Positions 49,172-57,540 of a stretch of DNA of 64,000 nt are shown one piece after another. Numbering within the stretch: position 1 is the stretch's first letter; every line of letters begins with the position of its first letter. The stretch comes from Anaerolineaceae bacterium. Its GTDB lineage: Bacteria; Chloroflexota; Anaerolineae; Anaerolineales; Villigracilaceae. The stretch lies in the NCBI GenBank assembly GCA_009772985.1, contig WOUS01000009.1:1-64000 (forward strand), read 5' to 3'. Both the position numbers and the translations under genes were made by a program. The notes under the pieces were generated by a model. It had not been told where the DNA came from and did no database searches. It saw only the letters and a list, made by a program, of their open reading frames with translations.

Positions 49172-50449
49172 ATGACCAACCTCTACGATGAAAATTTCCC
49201 CCACATGTCCCCGGTCTGGACGCGCATCTTCCCCATCCGGGCCGAGCGCGCCGAAGGCTGTATTATTTATGCCGAGGACGGCAAACAATACCTCGACTTC
49301 ACCTGCGGCATCGGCGTGACCAACACCGGCCATTGCCACCCGAAGGTGGTTGAATCCATCCGCCAGCAGGCCGGGCTGTTCCTGCACGCCCAGGCCAACA
49401 TCGTCGTCCACCGGCCGATGATGGAACTCATCGCCGAACTGCGGACGATTGTCCACCCTTCGATTGACGGCTTCTTCTTCAGCAACTCCGGCGCGGAGGC
49501 GCTGGAGGGCGCGGTCAAACTGGCGCGCGCCGCCACGGGCAAGCCCAACGTCATCGTTTTCGCGGGCAGTTTCCACGGGCGCACTGCCGGGACGATGGCG
49601 CTGACCACCTCGAAAACAATCTACCGGTCCGGGTTCCAGCCGCTCCCGGCAGGCGTCTTCGTCGCGCCGTATCCGTATGCCTACAAACTCGGCCTGAGCG
49701 AGGAGAAAACCACCGGGTACTGCCTCGCCGCTCTGGAGGAACTCCTCCTGTCGCAGACCTCGCCCGCCGAGACCGCTGCCATTCTCATCGAACCGGTGCT
49801 GGGCGAGGGCGGATACGTCGTCCCGCCGGCGGCGTTCATGCAGGGGCTGCGCGCCCTGGCCGACCGGCACGGCATCCTGCTCATCTTTGATGAAGTTCAG
49901 TCGGGCTTTGGCCGGACCGGGAAATGGTTCGCCCAGGAGCATTTCGGCGTCGTGCCAGACATCATGACGGTCGCCAAGGGCATCGCCTCCGGCCTGCCGC
50001 TCTCGGGCGTGTTCAGCCGTCTCGACCTGATGAAGAAGTGGCAGACCGGCTCGCACGGCGGGACGTACGGCGGCAACGCCCTGGCCTGCGCGGCCGGCGC
50101 GGCCACCGTCCGCGCCATGCGGGACGAGGATATGCCCGGCAACGCGGGCCGGCGCGGGGTCCAGTTGGCGACCGGGCTGCGGAAATTGCAGGAGCAATAT
50201 CCCGTCATCGGTGACGTGCGCGGGCTGGGGCTGATGATCGGCGTCGAGTTCACCGTGGACGGCAAACCGGCGGACAAGTCCATCACCAAGGCTGTCATCC
50301 ACGCCTGCGAAGAGCGCGGACTGTTGCTGCTTTCGTGCGGCACGTACGATAATGTGATCCGCTGGATCCCGCCGCTCATCGTCAGCGAGAAGCAGATCAA
50401 TGATGCTCTCGGTATCTTTGCCGAAGCATTGAAGGAAAACATCAAATAG
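49172..50449 (+). CDS. class-III aminotransferase, 4-aminobutyrate type
   Basis: 425 residues. [58 protein letters not shown] (Asp240) and Lys269 in TVAKGIASGLPLSGVF match GABA aminotransferase-like enzymes. It would turn 4-aminobutyrate (the acid formed from 4-aminobutanal) into succinate semialdehyde, linking putrescine use to central metabolism. It lies between the two AOR genes. The start is the ATG at 49172; the codons upstream belong to a repeat. Confidence 0.9.
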   Translation: MTNLYDENFPHMSPVWTRIFPIRAERAEGCIIYAEDGKQYLDFTCGIGVTNTGHCHPKVVESIRQQAGLFLHAQANIVVHRPMMELIAELRTIVHPSIDGFFFSNSGAEALEGAVKLARAATGKPNVIVFAGSFHGRTAGTMALTTSKTIYRSGFQPLPAGVFVAPYPYAYKLGLSEEKTTGYCLAALEELLLSQTSPAETAAILIEPVLGEGGYVVPPAAFMQGLRALADRHGILLIFDEVQSGFGRTGKWFAQEHFGVVPDIMTVAKGIASGLPLSGVFSRLDLMKKWQTGSHGGTYGGNALACAAGAATVRAMRDEDMPGNAGRRGVQLATGLRKLQEQYPVIGDVRGLGLMIGVEFTVDGKPADKSITKAVIHACEERGLLLLSCGTYDNVIRWIPPLIVSEKQINDALGIFAEALKENIK

Positions 50450-50474
50450 ATTGCGGACGGCGGCGTACATGGCC

Positions 50475-50518
50475 GAAAAGTCAGCAGGTTGAACTTGTGA
50501 ACCTGCCAACTTGAAAAC
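50475..50518. repeat. degenerate AGGTTG/AACTTG string
   Basis: AGTCAGCAGGTTGAACTTGT followed by GAACCTGCCAACTTGAAAAC. An imperfect inverted arrangement of the CAGGTTG unit in the gap before AOR 2, similar to 34264-34341. Confidence 0.6.
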
Positions 50519-50528
50519 GGAGTTTGTT

Positions 50529-52232
50529 ATGGAAATCTGGAGAGTGAATGTTGAGCGCCAAACCCTGTCCAGGGAGGCCGTGCCTGTTGCCTGGGAGCGG
50601 CTCGGCGGGCGCGGACTGGTGGCCCGCTTCCTGCTGGACGAGGTGCCGGCAGCCTGCGACCCGCTCGGTCCCGAAAACAAACTGCTCTTCGCCCCCGGCC
50701 TGCTGGTGGGACACATGCTCTCGTCCTGCGACCGGCTGTCGGTTGGCGGCAAGTCCCCGCTGACGGGCGGCGTGAAGGAAGCCAACGCGGGCGGCACGAC
50801 CGGCCTGCAAATCACGCTGCTCGGCATCAAGGCGCTGATCCTCGAAGGCCTGCCTGCCGGATCGGGGTTGTGGGTGCTGCACTTGAGCGCGGCCGGCGCA
50901 AGGTTCGAGAAGGCCGACGATCTGGCCGGGCTGGGGGTTTATGAAACCGCGCCGAAATTGCTGGAAAAGTATGGCGAGAAAGTCGCGATTGCGCTCATCG
51001 GCCCCGGCGGCGAGATGAAGATGAAAGCCGCGGGCATCCAGAACCTGGATAAAGAGAAAGTCCCCTCGCGCATCGCCGCCCGCGGCGGACTGGGCGCGGT
51101 GATGGGCAGCAAAGGATTGAAGGCCATTGTCTTCGACGCCAGCGGCGGGCAGAAACCGCCGATTGCTCATCCCGAAGCCTACCGCGAGGCCCAGAAGGCT
51201 TACAACAAAGCCTTGCTGGATCATCCGCAGACGCACACGTATCGCGACTACGGCACCGCCGCCATGGTGCAGATGTGCCAGACGCTCGGCTCCCTGCCGA
51301 CCCGCAGTTTCTCGGCCGGCCAGTTCGAGCAGGCCGATTCCCTCTCCGGCGAGCACATGCGTGAACTCCTGCTCGGGCGCGGCGGCGTGTCGAACCCGAC
51401 CCATGCCTGCATGCCCGGCTGCACCATCCGCTGCTCGAACATCTTTGGCGGCGATGATGGCAAGGTGATCGTCTCGCCGCTCGAATACGAGACCATCGGC
51501 CTGATGGGTTCCAACCTCGGCATCGGCGATTTGGATACCGTCGCCCGTCTATGCTGGGAAGCCAACGACCTCGGCCTCGATTCGATTGATCTCGGCGCGG
51601 CGCTGGGCGTGGCCGCCGACTCCGGCCAGATGGACTGGGGCGACGGCCAGCGCGCCCTCGAACTGCTGGACGAAGTCCGCCGCGCCACCCCGCTCGGCCG
51701 CGTCCTCGGCGACGGCGCGGCTGCCACTGGCAGGCATTTCGGCAACGAACGTGTCCCGGCGGTGAAGGGACAGGCGATGGCCTCCTACGAGCCGCGCGCC
51801 ATCAAAGGGACGGGCGTCACTTACGCCACCTCACCCCAGGGCGCCGATCATACCTGCGGCCTGACCATCCGCGCCAAGGTCAACCACCTCGACCCGAAAG
51901 GCCAAGTGGAAGCCTCGCGCCCGGCGCAAATCAACATGGCCGGCTACGACACGCTCGGCGCGTGCATCTTCTCCGGCTTCGGCTTCGCCGCCGCGCCCGC
52001 CGGGACGATTGCCCGCCTGCTCAACGCCCGCTACGGCTGGGACGTTCCCGACGACATTTTGCAGGCGCTGGGGAAGGAAACGCTGAAACTGGAACGCGAA
52101 TTCAACCGCCGCGCTGGTTTCACCGCAAAAGATGACCGCCTGCCGGCCTACATGACCCGCGAACCCCTCCCGCCGACGAACGCCGTCTTCGACGTGGCGG
52201 ATGCGGATTTGGATAATCTGTTCGACTTCTGA
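50529..52232 (+). CDS. aldehyde:ferredoxin oxidoreductase 2 (divergent paralogue)
   Basis: 567 residues, shorter than AOR 1. WERLGGRGLVARFLLDEVP, VGGKSPLTGGVKEANAGG, AARGGLGAVMGSKGLKAIVF and NRRAGFTAKDDRLP identify the family. Cluster ligands are Cys294, Cys298 and Cys302 (HACMPGCTIRCSN), spaced CxxxCxxxC rather than the CxxCxxxC of AOR 1, and Cys479 (LGACIFSG). Divergent AOR-family members act on varied substrates, so aldehyde oxidation is only the likeliest guess. The ATG at 50529 is chosen; the preceding codons lie in a repeat. Last gene of the cluster. Confidence 0.9.
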   Translation: MEIWRVNVERQTLSREAVPVAWERLGGRGLVARFLLDEVPAACDPLGPENKLLFAPGLLVGHMLSSCDRLSVGGKSPLTGGVKEANAGGTTGLQITLLGIKALILEGLPAGSGLWVLHLSAAGARFEKADDLAGLGVYETAPKLLEKYGEKVAIALIGPGGEMKMKAAGIQNLDKEKVPSRIAARGGLGAVMGSKGLKAIVFDASGGQKPPIAHPEAYREAQKAYNKALLDHPQTHTYRDYGTAAMVQMCQTLGSLPTRSFSAGQFEQADSLSGEHMRELLLGRGGVSNPTHACMPGCTIRCSNIFGGDDGKVIVSPLEYETIGLMGSNLGIGDLDTVARLCWEANDLGLDSIDLGAALGVAADSGQMDWGDGQRALELLDEVRRATPLGRVLGDGAAATGRHFGNERVPAVKGQAMASYEPRAIKGTGVTYATSPQGADHTCGLTIRAKVNHLDPKGQVEASRPAQINMAGYDTLGACIFSGFGFAAAPAGTIARLLNARYGWDVPDDILQALGKETLKLEREFNRRAGFTAKDDRLPAYMTREPLPPTNAVFDVADADLDNLFDF

Positions 52233-52248
52233 GCGTTTGCAGGTTTAA

Positions 52249-52298
52249 ATGTTTACAGGTTGGAAGGTTCTTGTTGAAACCAGCCAACCTGTAAACAT
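52249..52298. repeat. inverted repeat after AOR 2
   Basis: 15-bp arms ATGTTTACAGGTTGG (52249-52263) and CCAACCTGTAAACAT (52284-52298), loop 20. It contains the CAGGTTG unit. It may act as a terminator for AOR 2 or for the convergent tRNA gene. Confidence 0.65.
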
Positions 52299-52331
52299 GT
52301 CAATGTGACAACCTTACAACGAATTTGGAAG

Positions 52332-52404
52332 AGCCACCAAAGAGAGTTGAACTCTTGACCTGGCGTTTACGAAACGTCTGCTCTACCGACTGAGCTATGG
52401 TGGC
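52332..52404 (-). tRNA. tRNA-Thr, anticodon CGT
   Basis: On the minus strand: acceptor GCCACCA pairs with TGGTGGC (7 bp); D arm GCTCAGTCGGTAGAGC; anticodon loop TTCGTAA with anticodon CGT; variable loop AGGTC; T arm AAGAGTTCAACTCTCTT. One A-C mismatch occurs in the anticodon stem. Discriminator base T. CCA is not encoded. It decodes ACG. Confidence 0.93.
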
Positions 52405-52409
52405 GGTGG

Positions 52410-52428
52410 CGCAAATTGGCAATTTGCG
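52410..52428. repeat. 19-bp perfect palindrome upstream of tRNA-Thr
   Basis: CGCAAATTG, one base (52419), CAATTTGCG. It sits five bases upstream of the tRNA 5' end, in the promoter region of the minus-strand gene. Confidence 0.75.
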
Positions 52429-52498
52429 TTACGAGCGGCGGGATTATACCAGCGTTTTTCGCAATCTGGCAACCTCTGATATACTCTGCCCTGAGTAT

Positions 52499-52520
52499 GG
52501 ACAAGTCTGTAGACTTGTCC
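52499..52520. repeat. ACAAGTCT palindrome, copy 4
   Basis: GGACAAGTCT, two bases, AGACTTGTCC, 39 bases upstream of the glycosyltransferase start. Confidence 0.85.
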
Positions 52521-52559
52521 CACTATTGACAATCCTCGCGTGCAAACGAACCCGTTCTC

Positions 52560-53810
52560 ATGAACATCGCCATGCTTTCCTACCACACCTGTCCGCTCGC
52601 CACCCTCGGCGGCAAGGACACCGGCGGGATGAACGTCTACGTGCGCGACCTGACCACCGCGCTCGGCCGGATGGGCGTCCACGTGGACGTGTTCACGCGT
52701 TCGCAGGACGAGCACGTGCCGCACGTGCTGCACGACCTCGGCTTTGGCAACCGCGTCGTCCACGTGCCGGCCGGGCCTGAGGTCCCGCTCCCGAGGCGGG
52801 AACTGGCGGAATACATCCCGGAGTTCGCCGAAGGCGTCCGCCGTTTTGCCGAAGAGAAGGGGATCCGCTACGACCTGATCCACAGCCATTACTGGATGTC
52901 GGGCATCGCCGCCGAAACTCTCGCGGACCTGTGGCCTGCCACGCCCATCCTCCAGATGTTCCACACCCTGGGGGAGATGAAGAACCGGGTCGCCCGGTCC
53001 GACGAGGAGCGGGAGGGCGCGTACCGGCTGGAGGGCGAGCGCCAGGTGCTGCGCCGCGCCGACCGTATCATCGCCGCCACCCTGGCCGAACACGCCCAAC
53101 TGGAATGGCTTTACAAGGCGGAAGCACGCAAGATTACCATCCTCCCGCCCGGCGTGGATACCTGCCACTTCTACCCCATCCCGGCGGACGAGGCGCGCCA
53201 GTTCATCGGCCTGAAGCCCGAAGACCGCATGATCCTGTTCGTCGGGCGCGTCGAACCGCTCAAGGGGCTGGACACGCTCATCCGGGCGGTGGCCTGCCTG
53301 CGGCCCACCGACTGCGGTGAGCCGGTGCACCTGGCGGTCATCGGCGGCGACCCGGAGGCCTCCCCCGAAGCGATGACAGCCGAGATGGCGCGCATCCAGC
53401 AGTTGTGCGACAACCTGTGCCTGGGCAAGATGGTGGTCTTCCTCGGCAAGCGCGGGCAGGACACCCTGCCGTATTACTACTCCGCCGCCGAGGTGCTGGT
53501 GATGCCCTCGCATTACGAATCCTTCGGCATGGTGGCGCTGGAGGCCATGGCCTGCGGCACGCCGGTCATCGCCTCGCAAGTGGGCGGACTGGCTTTCCTG
53601 GTGCAGGATGGCGTGACCGGTTACACGGTCCCGGCGGAGGACCACGATGCGCTGTGCGCGAAACTGGCGCTCCTGCTGGGGGACGAGTCCCTGCGCCGGC
53701 AGATGGGCCGCGCCGCGGCAGAATCCGCCCGGAGTTATGACTGGGAGAAGATCGCGAAACAGATCGTGGGGGTGTATGAAGAACTAACGACCCGCGCCAG
53801 GAAAGATTAA
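52560..53810 (+). CDS. GT4-family glycosyltransferase
   Basis: 416 residues, GT-B fold. Acceptor domain: LGGKDTGGMNVYVRDLTTAL and YDLIHSHYWMSG. Donor domain: ILFVGRVEPLKGLDTLIRAV and the EX7E motif ESFGMVALE (Glu320, Glu328) followed by AMACGTPVIASQVGG. The GGMNVYVRDL start and LPPGVDTCHFYP resemble MshA and sucrose-phosphate-synthase-like enzymes. Retaining transfer of a sugar from a nucleotide sugar is expected; the acceptor is unknown. A single gene, convergent with the Roco gene. Confidence 0.92.
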   Translation: MNIAMLSYHTCPLATLGGKDTGGMNVYVRDLTTALGRMGVHVDVFTRSQDEHVPHVLHDLGFGNRVVHVPAGPEVPLPRRELAEYIPEFAEGVRRFAEEKGIRYDLIHSHYWMSGIAAETLADLWPATPILQMFHTLGEMKNRVARSDEEREGAYRLEGERQVLRRADRIIAATLAEHAQLEWLYKAEARKITILPPGVDTCHFYPIPADEARQFIGLKPEDRMILFVGRVEPLKGLDTLIRAVACLRPTDCGEPVHLAVIGGDPEASPEAMTAEMARIQQLCDNLCLGKMVVFLGKRGQDTLPYYYSAAEVLVMPSHYESFGMVALEAMACGTPVIASQVGGLAFLVQDGVTGYTVPAEDHDALCAKLALLLGDESLRRQMGRAAAESARSYDWEKIAKQIVGVYEELTTRARKD

Positions 53811-53902
53811 TATTCCTTCTCGAACTGCGGATGAACCCACAGGAATTCCTGGCGTTTGTTCATCACGCGGACGAGGCCGCCGAAGCCGGGGTCTTTGGCT
53901 TT
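53807..53902 (-). pseudogene. in-frame remnant of a second Roco C-terminal tail
   Basis: Directly after the Roco stop codon the same frame continues for 31 codons (KAKDPGFGGLVRVMNKRQEF, then LWVHPQFEKEY) to a second stop. The motif GGLVRV..EFLWVHPQF..EY mirrors the Roco end GLYRIP..DYAWVCKKHYDLM, so it looks like the tail of a paralogue left behind by recombination. The last bases overlap the glycosyltransferase stop. Confidence 0.6.
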
Positions 53903-56900
53903 TTATTGGTGCGGCTGAATCACGTCGGGAATATTCGACTGCATCAAATCGTAGTGCTTCTTGCATACCCATGCATAATCACCAGTGTAGGTTGGAATAC
54001 GGTACAACCCTATTCTTTCCTGATTTGGATCAACATCGCGCAAGAAACTATGCAAGGCTAAAAGACCAGACCGTTCTGGTTCAGTCAATACCCCATCCTT
54101 CAAACGACCCGGGTCATGAACCTTGATTCCCTCCGGCAGCACACTGGTAAGTGATGTTTGTATCAAACTCAAATGGTCTTTATATTTCCACTGGTCAAAA
54201 GCGCCAGAACCAAACAATACATTTACTGACGGAGCGACCATCGGCAGGAGGGTTTTCATTACGCCAACGATGAAATTGGCGTATGGCGCGATTTGGGCAA
54301 TCCACTCACTGGTCATCTTGAATTCGTAGATACCCAGTCCATCGTCATCATACACGGGATGCTGGCAATCTTCGGCTTCGCACCAAAGCTGCAATTTGTA
54401 TTTCTTGTTGATCCATTGCCAGCGTCCATCCACAGGCTCGACCGTAAACAAGCGCGGACCATTCTTGGCTTCACTCGCCATTGCCTTCATCGTGTTTAGG
54501 AAATTGTTGGCAATCTGGCTGCGTAGTTTCTCAAATTCATCACCGACATTCGCAAAGCCGTGCTCGACGGTTCGTTGAAGTTCGGTAAATCTTTCGCGGA
54601 CATCATAGTCTTCAAAGCCATAGAGCAATTCGATGATATTTTGGCGTTCACGGCATTTCTGACAGCGGATCGTCTCGTCACCGTCGTTTAGAAAGTCTCG
54701 TAATGCCGCAATTTCAAAGCGACCTTCGCACGCATTGTTTTTGCAAGGCACGGTAAATGAATAGCGCCCTTCCAAGCCGGGCCAGTTATCGGTGATGAGT
54801 TTATCCAATCTCTGGCGCAAAATATTCATAAAATATTCGGGCCAAACGGCCTCGGCATACATGTGGAACTCACGCCCGCACAATTCGAGCAGGGCTTCAC
54901 CGTGACGGTCGTTCCGCAGGAACATCCCTTTTTGCCAGTGCAGACTATGCTGTCCAACTGGATAAGCATAATCATGCGTGCGGACGATCATCCACGGAAT
55001 AAGTCCTGGCGGCGCTTCATCCATCACGCAGACCATGCCAAGCCTGCGCTGGTTGTCTTTTGGTTCCTCTTCTGGCTGCCACGGCAAAGGCGGACGGGTT
55101 TGTGGAACGTGCTGTGCTACGAGACTTGCGTCGCCTTCGGGCAGACGATAGGAAACATCGTACTTTTCCATCAGACGCAGGAAGAATGGGTAGAGTTCGG
55201 CATCGTAGCGCGGTTCGCCTTCAAACGAATGATCGTGCCAGACTTTATACAAGCGGTTATCTGGCAAAATTCCTTCGTTTTCATCTGTAGTTTTGTCTTC
55301 CAGCACGAAACCGATGGCTTTGGTCAGCCACTCGGGTTTGAGGATGATGTCGTCGCGCAGTTTTTCGTCGTCGCTGTAGTGGACGATGTAGCCGAGGTCG
55401 TGCATGAGGTGGGCGAGGGTCTCGGTGTCGATTCCGCTCAAGCCGCGTGCGGCGCAGACTCCGCTAAAGGTCGAGTAAGAGATGCGCGGTTCGGGGCGGG
55501 CGAGCAGTTCGTCGCGGGCGGCTTTCCAGTCGCGGTTGAAGCCCATCCCCATTTGTTCGAGTTTTGAGGCGTGTTCGGCGATGACTTTTTTTAATTCGGC
55601 GATGCCGACCATCTCGCCTGTGGTCCCTTCGGGATCGGGGACGAGGCTGTCCACTTCGTGAAAGCCGACGATCATGTCGCCGTATTGCTGTTTGAAGACG
55701 GGCTGGTCGATGCGCGCGATGCGCTCGCCCGTTTTGCAGTGCGTGGAGACGATGATGACGCGCGCGTCGTCGCCGACCCGCAGGCGGATCATGTTCAGCC
55801 AGTCTTCCACCTGACCCTGCTGGACGCCGCGGCGCGGCTCCCAGACCAGCAGGTAGAGCGAGCGGCGGCTGAAGAAGAACTGGTGCGTGACGCGGTAGAC
55901 GTCCTGCCCGCCGAAATCCCAGGCGTTGAGTTGGATCTCGACCCCGTCTTTGGCGGGGTGCGGCAGGCGCAGTCCGTGAATGTCAATTTCGACGCCGTGC
56001 GTGGTGGGTTCGTGTTCCTGCGGGGCTTCGCCTGCCTTGCCCTTCAACGCTTTGAGCAGGGTGGTCTTGCCGACGTTGCCTTCGCCGACCAGCACGAGTT
56101 TGGCTTCGTAGAGCGGCTCGGCGTTTGTTTCTAGACTGCGGAGGTATGCCCAGAGTGGTTCATAATTTCCACGACTACAAGCCTTGTATGCGCTTTGCAG
56201 GGCGGGATTGAGCGGGTTGTTCTTGAGATTGAGTTCTCTCAAATGCTCAAGCTGAGCGAGAGAAGATGGCAAGTTGGTAAAATCATTTTCGTTGAGATAA
56301 AGTCTTTCCAGTTTCGTAAGTTCTCCTAGCCATTCAGGAATAATTTTTAGATGGAGATTTGCTATTGCAAGAGCATTCAGTTTATTAAATTCGGAAATAT
56401 ATTTAGGCAGTTCACTTAAGGGGTTGGTCAAATTACCAAAGCCCAAGCCGAGTTCAGTGAGATTTTGTAAGTTTCTCAATGAGTCAGGAAGAATCCTTAT
56501 CTGATTTCCCTGAAGTTCTAACACAGTAAGCGAGGTTAATTCGCCAATAAAGTTGGGGATTTCTGTTAATTGATTATCAATGAGTTCTAAGTCTTGTAAA
56601 TGCGCGAGCTGCCTCAAGGAATCCGGCAGTGCTTTCAAATGGTTGTTGGAAAGATGAAACGACCACAACTGCGTGAGTTGTCCCAGCGACTCTGGCAGTG
56701 CCGTCAGTTGGTTGTGGGAGAGATTCAGCGTCTGCAACTGCGTGAGTTGTCCCAGTGAGTCTGGCAGTGTCGTCAGTTGGTTGTTGGAGAGATCCAATTC
56801 TGTCAACTGCGTGAGTTGTCCCAGCGAGTCTGGCAGGGTGGTCAGTTGGTTGCTGGAGAGATCCAGTTCTGTCAACTGCGTGAGTTGTCCCAGCGAGGGT

Positions 56901-57100
56901 GGCAGGGTCGTCAGTTGGTTGCTGGAGAGATTCAAAGACTCCAAATGCGTGAGTTCCCCTATTGATGCGGGCAATTTGGTCAATTTGGGACCCTTGTCTC
57001 CATAACTTCCATGAAGATCAAGTTCCTTTGTCTTTGAAGATTTCGCTTCTTTAATTTTCTTTTCGACTGTTAGATAAAATGTTTCATTATCGTTAGTCAT
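53903..57100 (-). CDS. Roco protein: leucine-rich repeats, ROC GTPase, COR, zinc ribbon
   Basis: 1065 residues. An N-terminal cap, then about eleven 23-residue LRRs (about 45-305). ROC GTPase: P-loop GEGNVGKTT (339-347), G3 DFGGQ (395-399), and a G4-like STHCKTG. COR follows at about 520-740 (RISYSTFSGVCAARGLSGID, IILKPEWLTKAIGFVL). A zinc ribbon (Cys786, Cys791, Cys813, Cys816) and a coiled-coil/hydrophobic C-terminal region (IVGVMKTLLPMVAPSVNVLF) end the protein. GTP-dependent dimerisation is the family mode; prokaryotic roles are unclear. The ATG at 57100 is preferred over a GTG three codons earlier because AAGGTGG lies five bases upstream. Confidence 0.92.
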   Translation of the reverse strand: MTNDNETFYLTVEKKIKEAKSSKTKELDLHGSYGDKGPKLTKLPASIGELTHLESLNLSSNQLTTLPPSLGQLTQLTELDLSSNQLTTLPDSLGQLTQLTELDLSNNQLTTLPDSLGQLTQLQTLNLSHNQLTALPESLGQLTQLWSFHLSNNHLKALPDSLRQLAHLQDLELIDNQLTEIPNFIGELTSLTVLELQGNQIRILPDSLRNLQNLTELGLGFGNLTNPLSELPKYISEFNKLNALAIANLHLKIIPEWLGELTKLERLYLNENDFTNLPSSLAQLEHLRELNLKNNPLNPALQSAYKACSRGNYEPLWAYLRSLETNAEPLYEAKLVLVGEGNVGKTTLLKALKGKAGEAPQEHEPTTHGVEIDIHGLRLPHPAKDGVEIQLNAWDFGGQDVYRVTHQFFFSRRSLYLLVWEPRRGVQQGQVEDWLNMIRLRVGDDARVIIVSTHCKTGERIARIDQPVFKQQYGDMIVGFHEVDSLVPDPEGTTGEMVGIAELKKVIAEHASKLEQMGMGFNRDWKAARDELLARPEPRISYSTFSGVCAARGLSGIDTETLAHLMHDLGYIVHYSDDEKLRDDIILKPEWLTKAIGFVLEDKTTDENEGILPDNRLYKVWHDHSFEGEPRYDAELYPFFLRLMEKYDVSYRLPEGDASLVAQHVPQTRPPLPWQPEEEPKDNQRRLGMVCVMDEAPPGLIPWMIVRTHDYAYPVGQHSLHWQKGMFLRNDRHGEALLELCGREFHMYAEAVWPEYFMNILRQRLDKLITDNWPGLEGRYSFTVPCKNNACEGRFEIAALRDFLNDGDETIRCQKCRERQNIIELLYGFEDYDVRERFTELQRTVEHGFANVGDEFEKLRSQIANNFLNTMKAMASEAKNGPRLFTVEPVDGRWQWINKKYKLQLWCEAEDCQHPVYDDDGLGIYEFKMTSEWIAQIAPYANFIVGVMKTLLPMVAPSVNVLFGSGAFDQWKYKDHLSLIQTSLTSVLPEGIKVHDPGRLKDGVLTEPERSGLLALHSFLRDVDPNQERIGLYRIPTYTGDYAWVCKKHYDLMQSNIPDVIQPHQ
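56637..56976 (-). repeat. 69-bp tandem LRR-coding repeats
   Basis: Four to five consecutive copies of a 69-base unit (23 codons, LGQLTQLTELDLSSNQLTTLP) that are almost identical at DNA level, including synonymous sites, while the LRRs downstream (below 56600) differ. This indicates recent duplication or gene conversion. Confidence 0.85.
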
Positions 57101-57110
57101 GGTAGCCACC

Positions 57111-57230
57111 TTAATTTTCGATGAAAAGCGAACAGGTAAACTGATGGTGAATAGGTAGTTCCATTGCGCCCGATTTCAGGGCTTGTTTGATTTTTTGTTC
57201 GGCTTGCTGATAGGCTTCGTCACGCGCCAT
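57111..57230 (-). pseudogene. 39-codon remnant resembling a Roco/LRR gene head
   Basis: An ATG at 57230 opens 39 codons starting MARDEAYQQAEQKIKQALKS, then GAMELPIHHQF, ending at 57111, ten bases before the Roco ATG. The pattern A..KI..A..SGA.EL matches the cap of LRR-Roco proteins (compare KKIKEAKSSKTKELDL in the neighbour). It breaks off where LRRs should begin. It could also be a functional small gene; no ribosome site is obvious. Confidence 0.55.
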
Positions 57231-57236
57231 GGTTAT

Positions 57237-57475
57237 TTACCCCTCTGCCCTTCACCCTGCGGGTACTTCGCGGGCATCTCCCCTAAAGGGGAGAATTTGG
57301 TTGTCTTGCTTTGGATGATTTTATGATTCAACATGGTGTCCGCCTTTCGATCTACCCCCTCCGCCCCTACGGGGCACCTCCCCCAAATACGACGATACGG
57401 ACTTTGAATCCACATTCAAAGTTTCCATCGTCGTATTTGGGGGAGGAAGGGAGGGGGTTGGTCATTGGGATGTAT
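57237..57475. repeat. repeat-filled intergenic region upstream of the Roco gene
   Basis: The 308-base gap 57231-57538 contains no convincing gene. It holds a CCCTAAAGGGG-type hairpin with GCGGGTACTTCGCGGGCA near 57250-57295. It also holds a large hairpin with 19-bp arms (57378-57396 with 57427-57445) that has a second 9-bp hairpin (57401-57409 with 57414-57422) nested inside, flanked by CCCCCTCCGCCCC / GGGAGGGGG strings. Confidence 0.8.
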
Positions 57476-57507
57476 TTTACTCTGAAAATAAAACTGCCCT
57501 TGATGAC

Positions 57508-57540
57508 AGAACTCCGAGATTTTCAAAATCTCGGAGTTCT
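57508..57540. repeat. 33-bp perfect palindrome
   Basis: 16-base arms around one central base (57524). It ends inside the stop codon of the small gene at 57539-57727. It shares the CTCCGAG core with 17329-17359, which is inside a coding sequence. Confidence 0.9.

Noticed and set aside
56637..56976. Regular direct repeats that could suggest a CRISPR array
   Set aside because: The unit is 69 bases, in frame, without variable spacers, and encodes leucine-rich repeats of the Roco protein.
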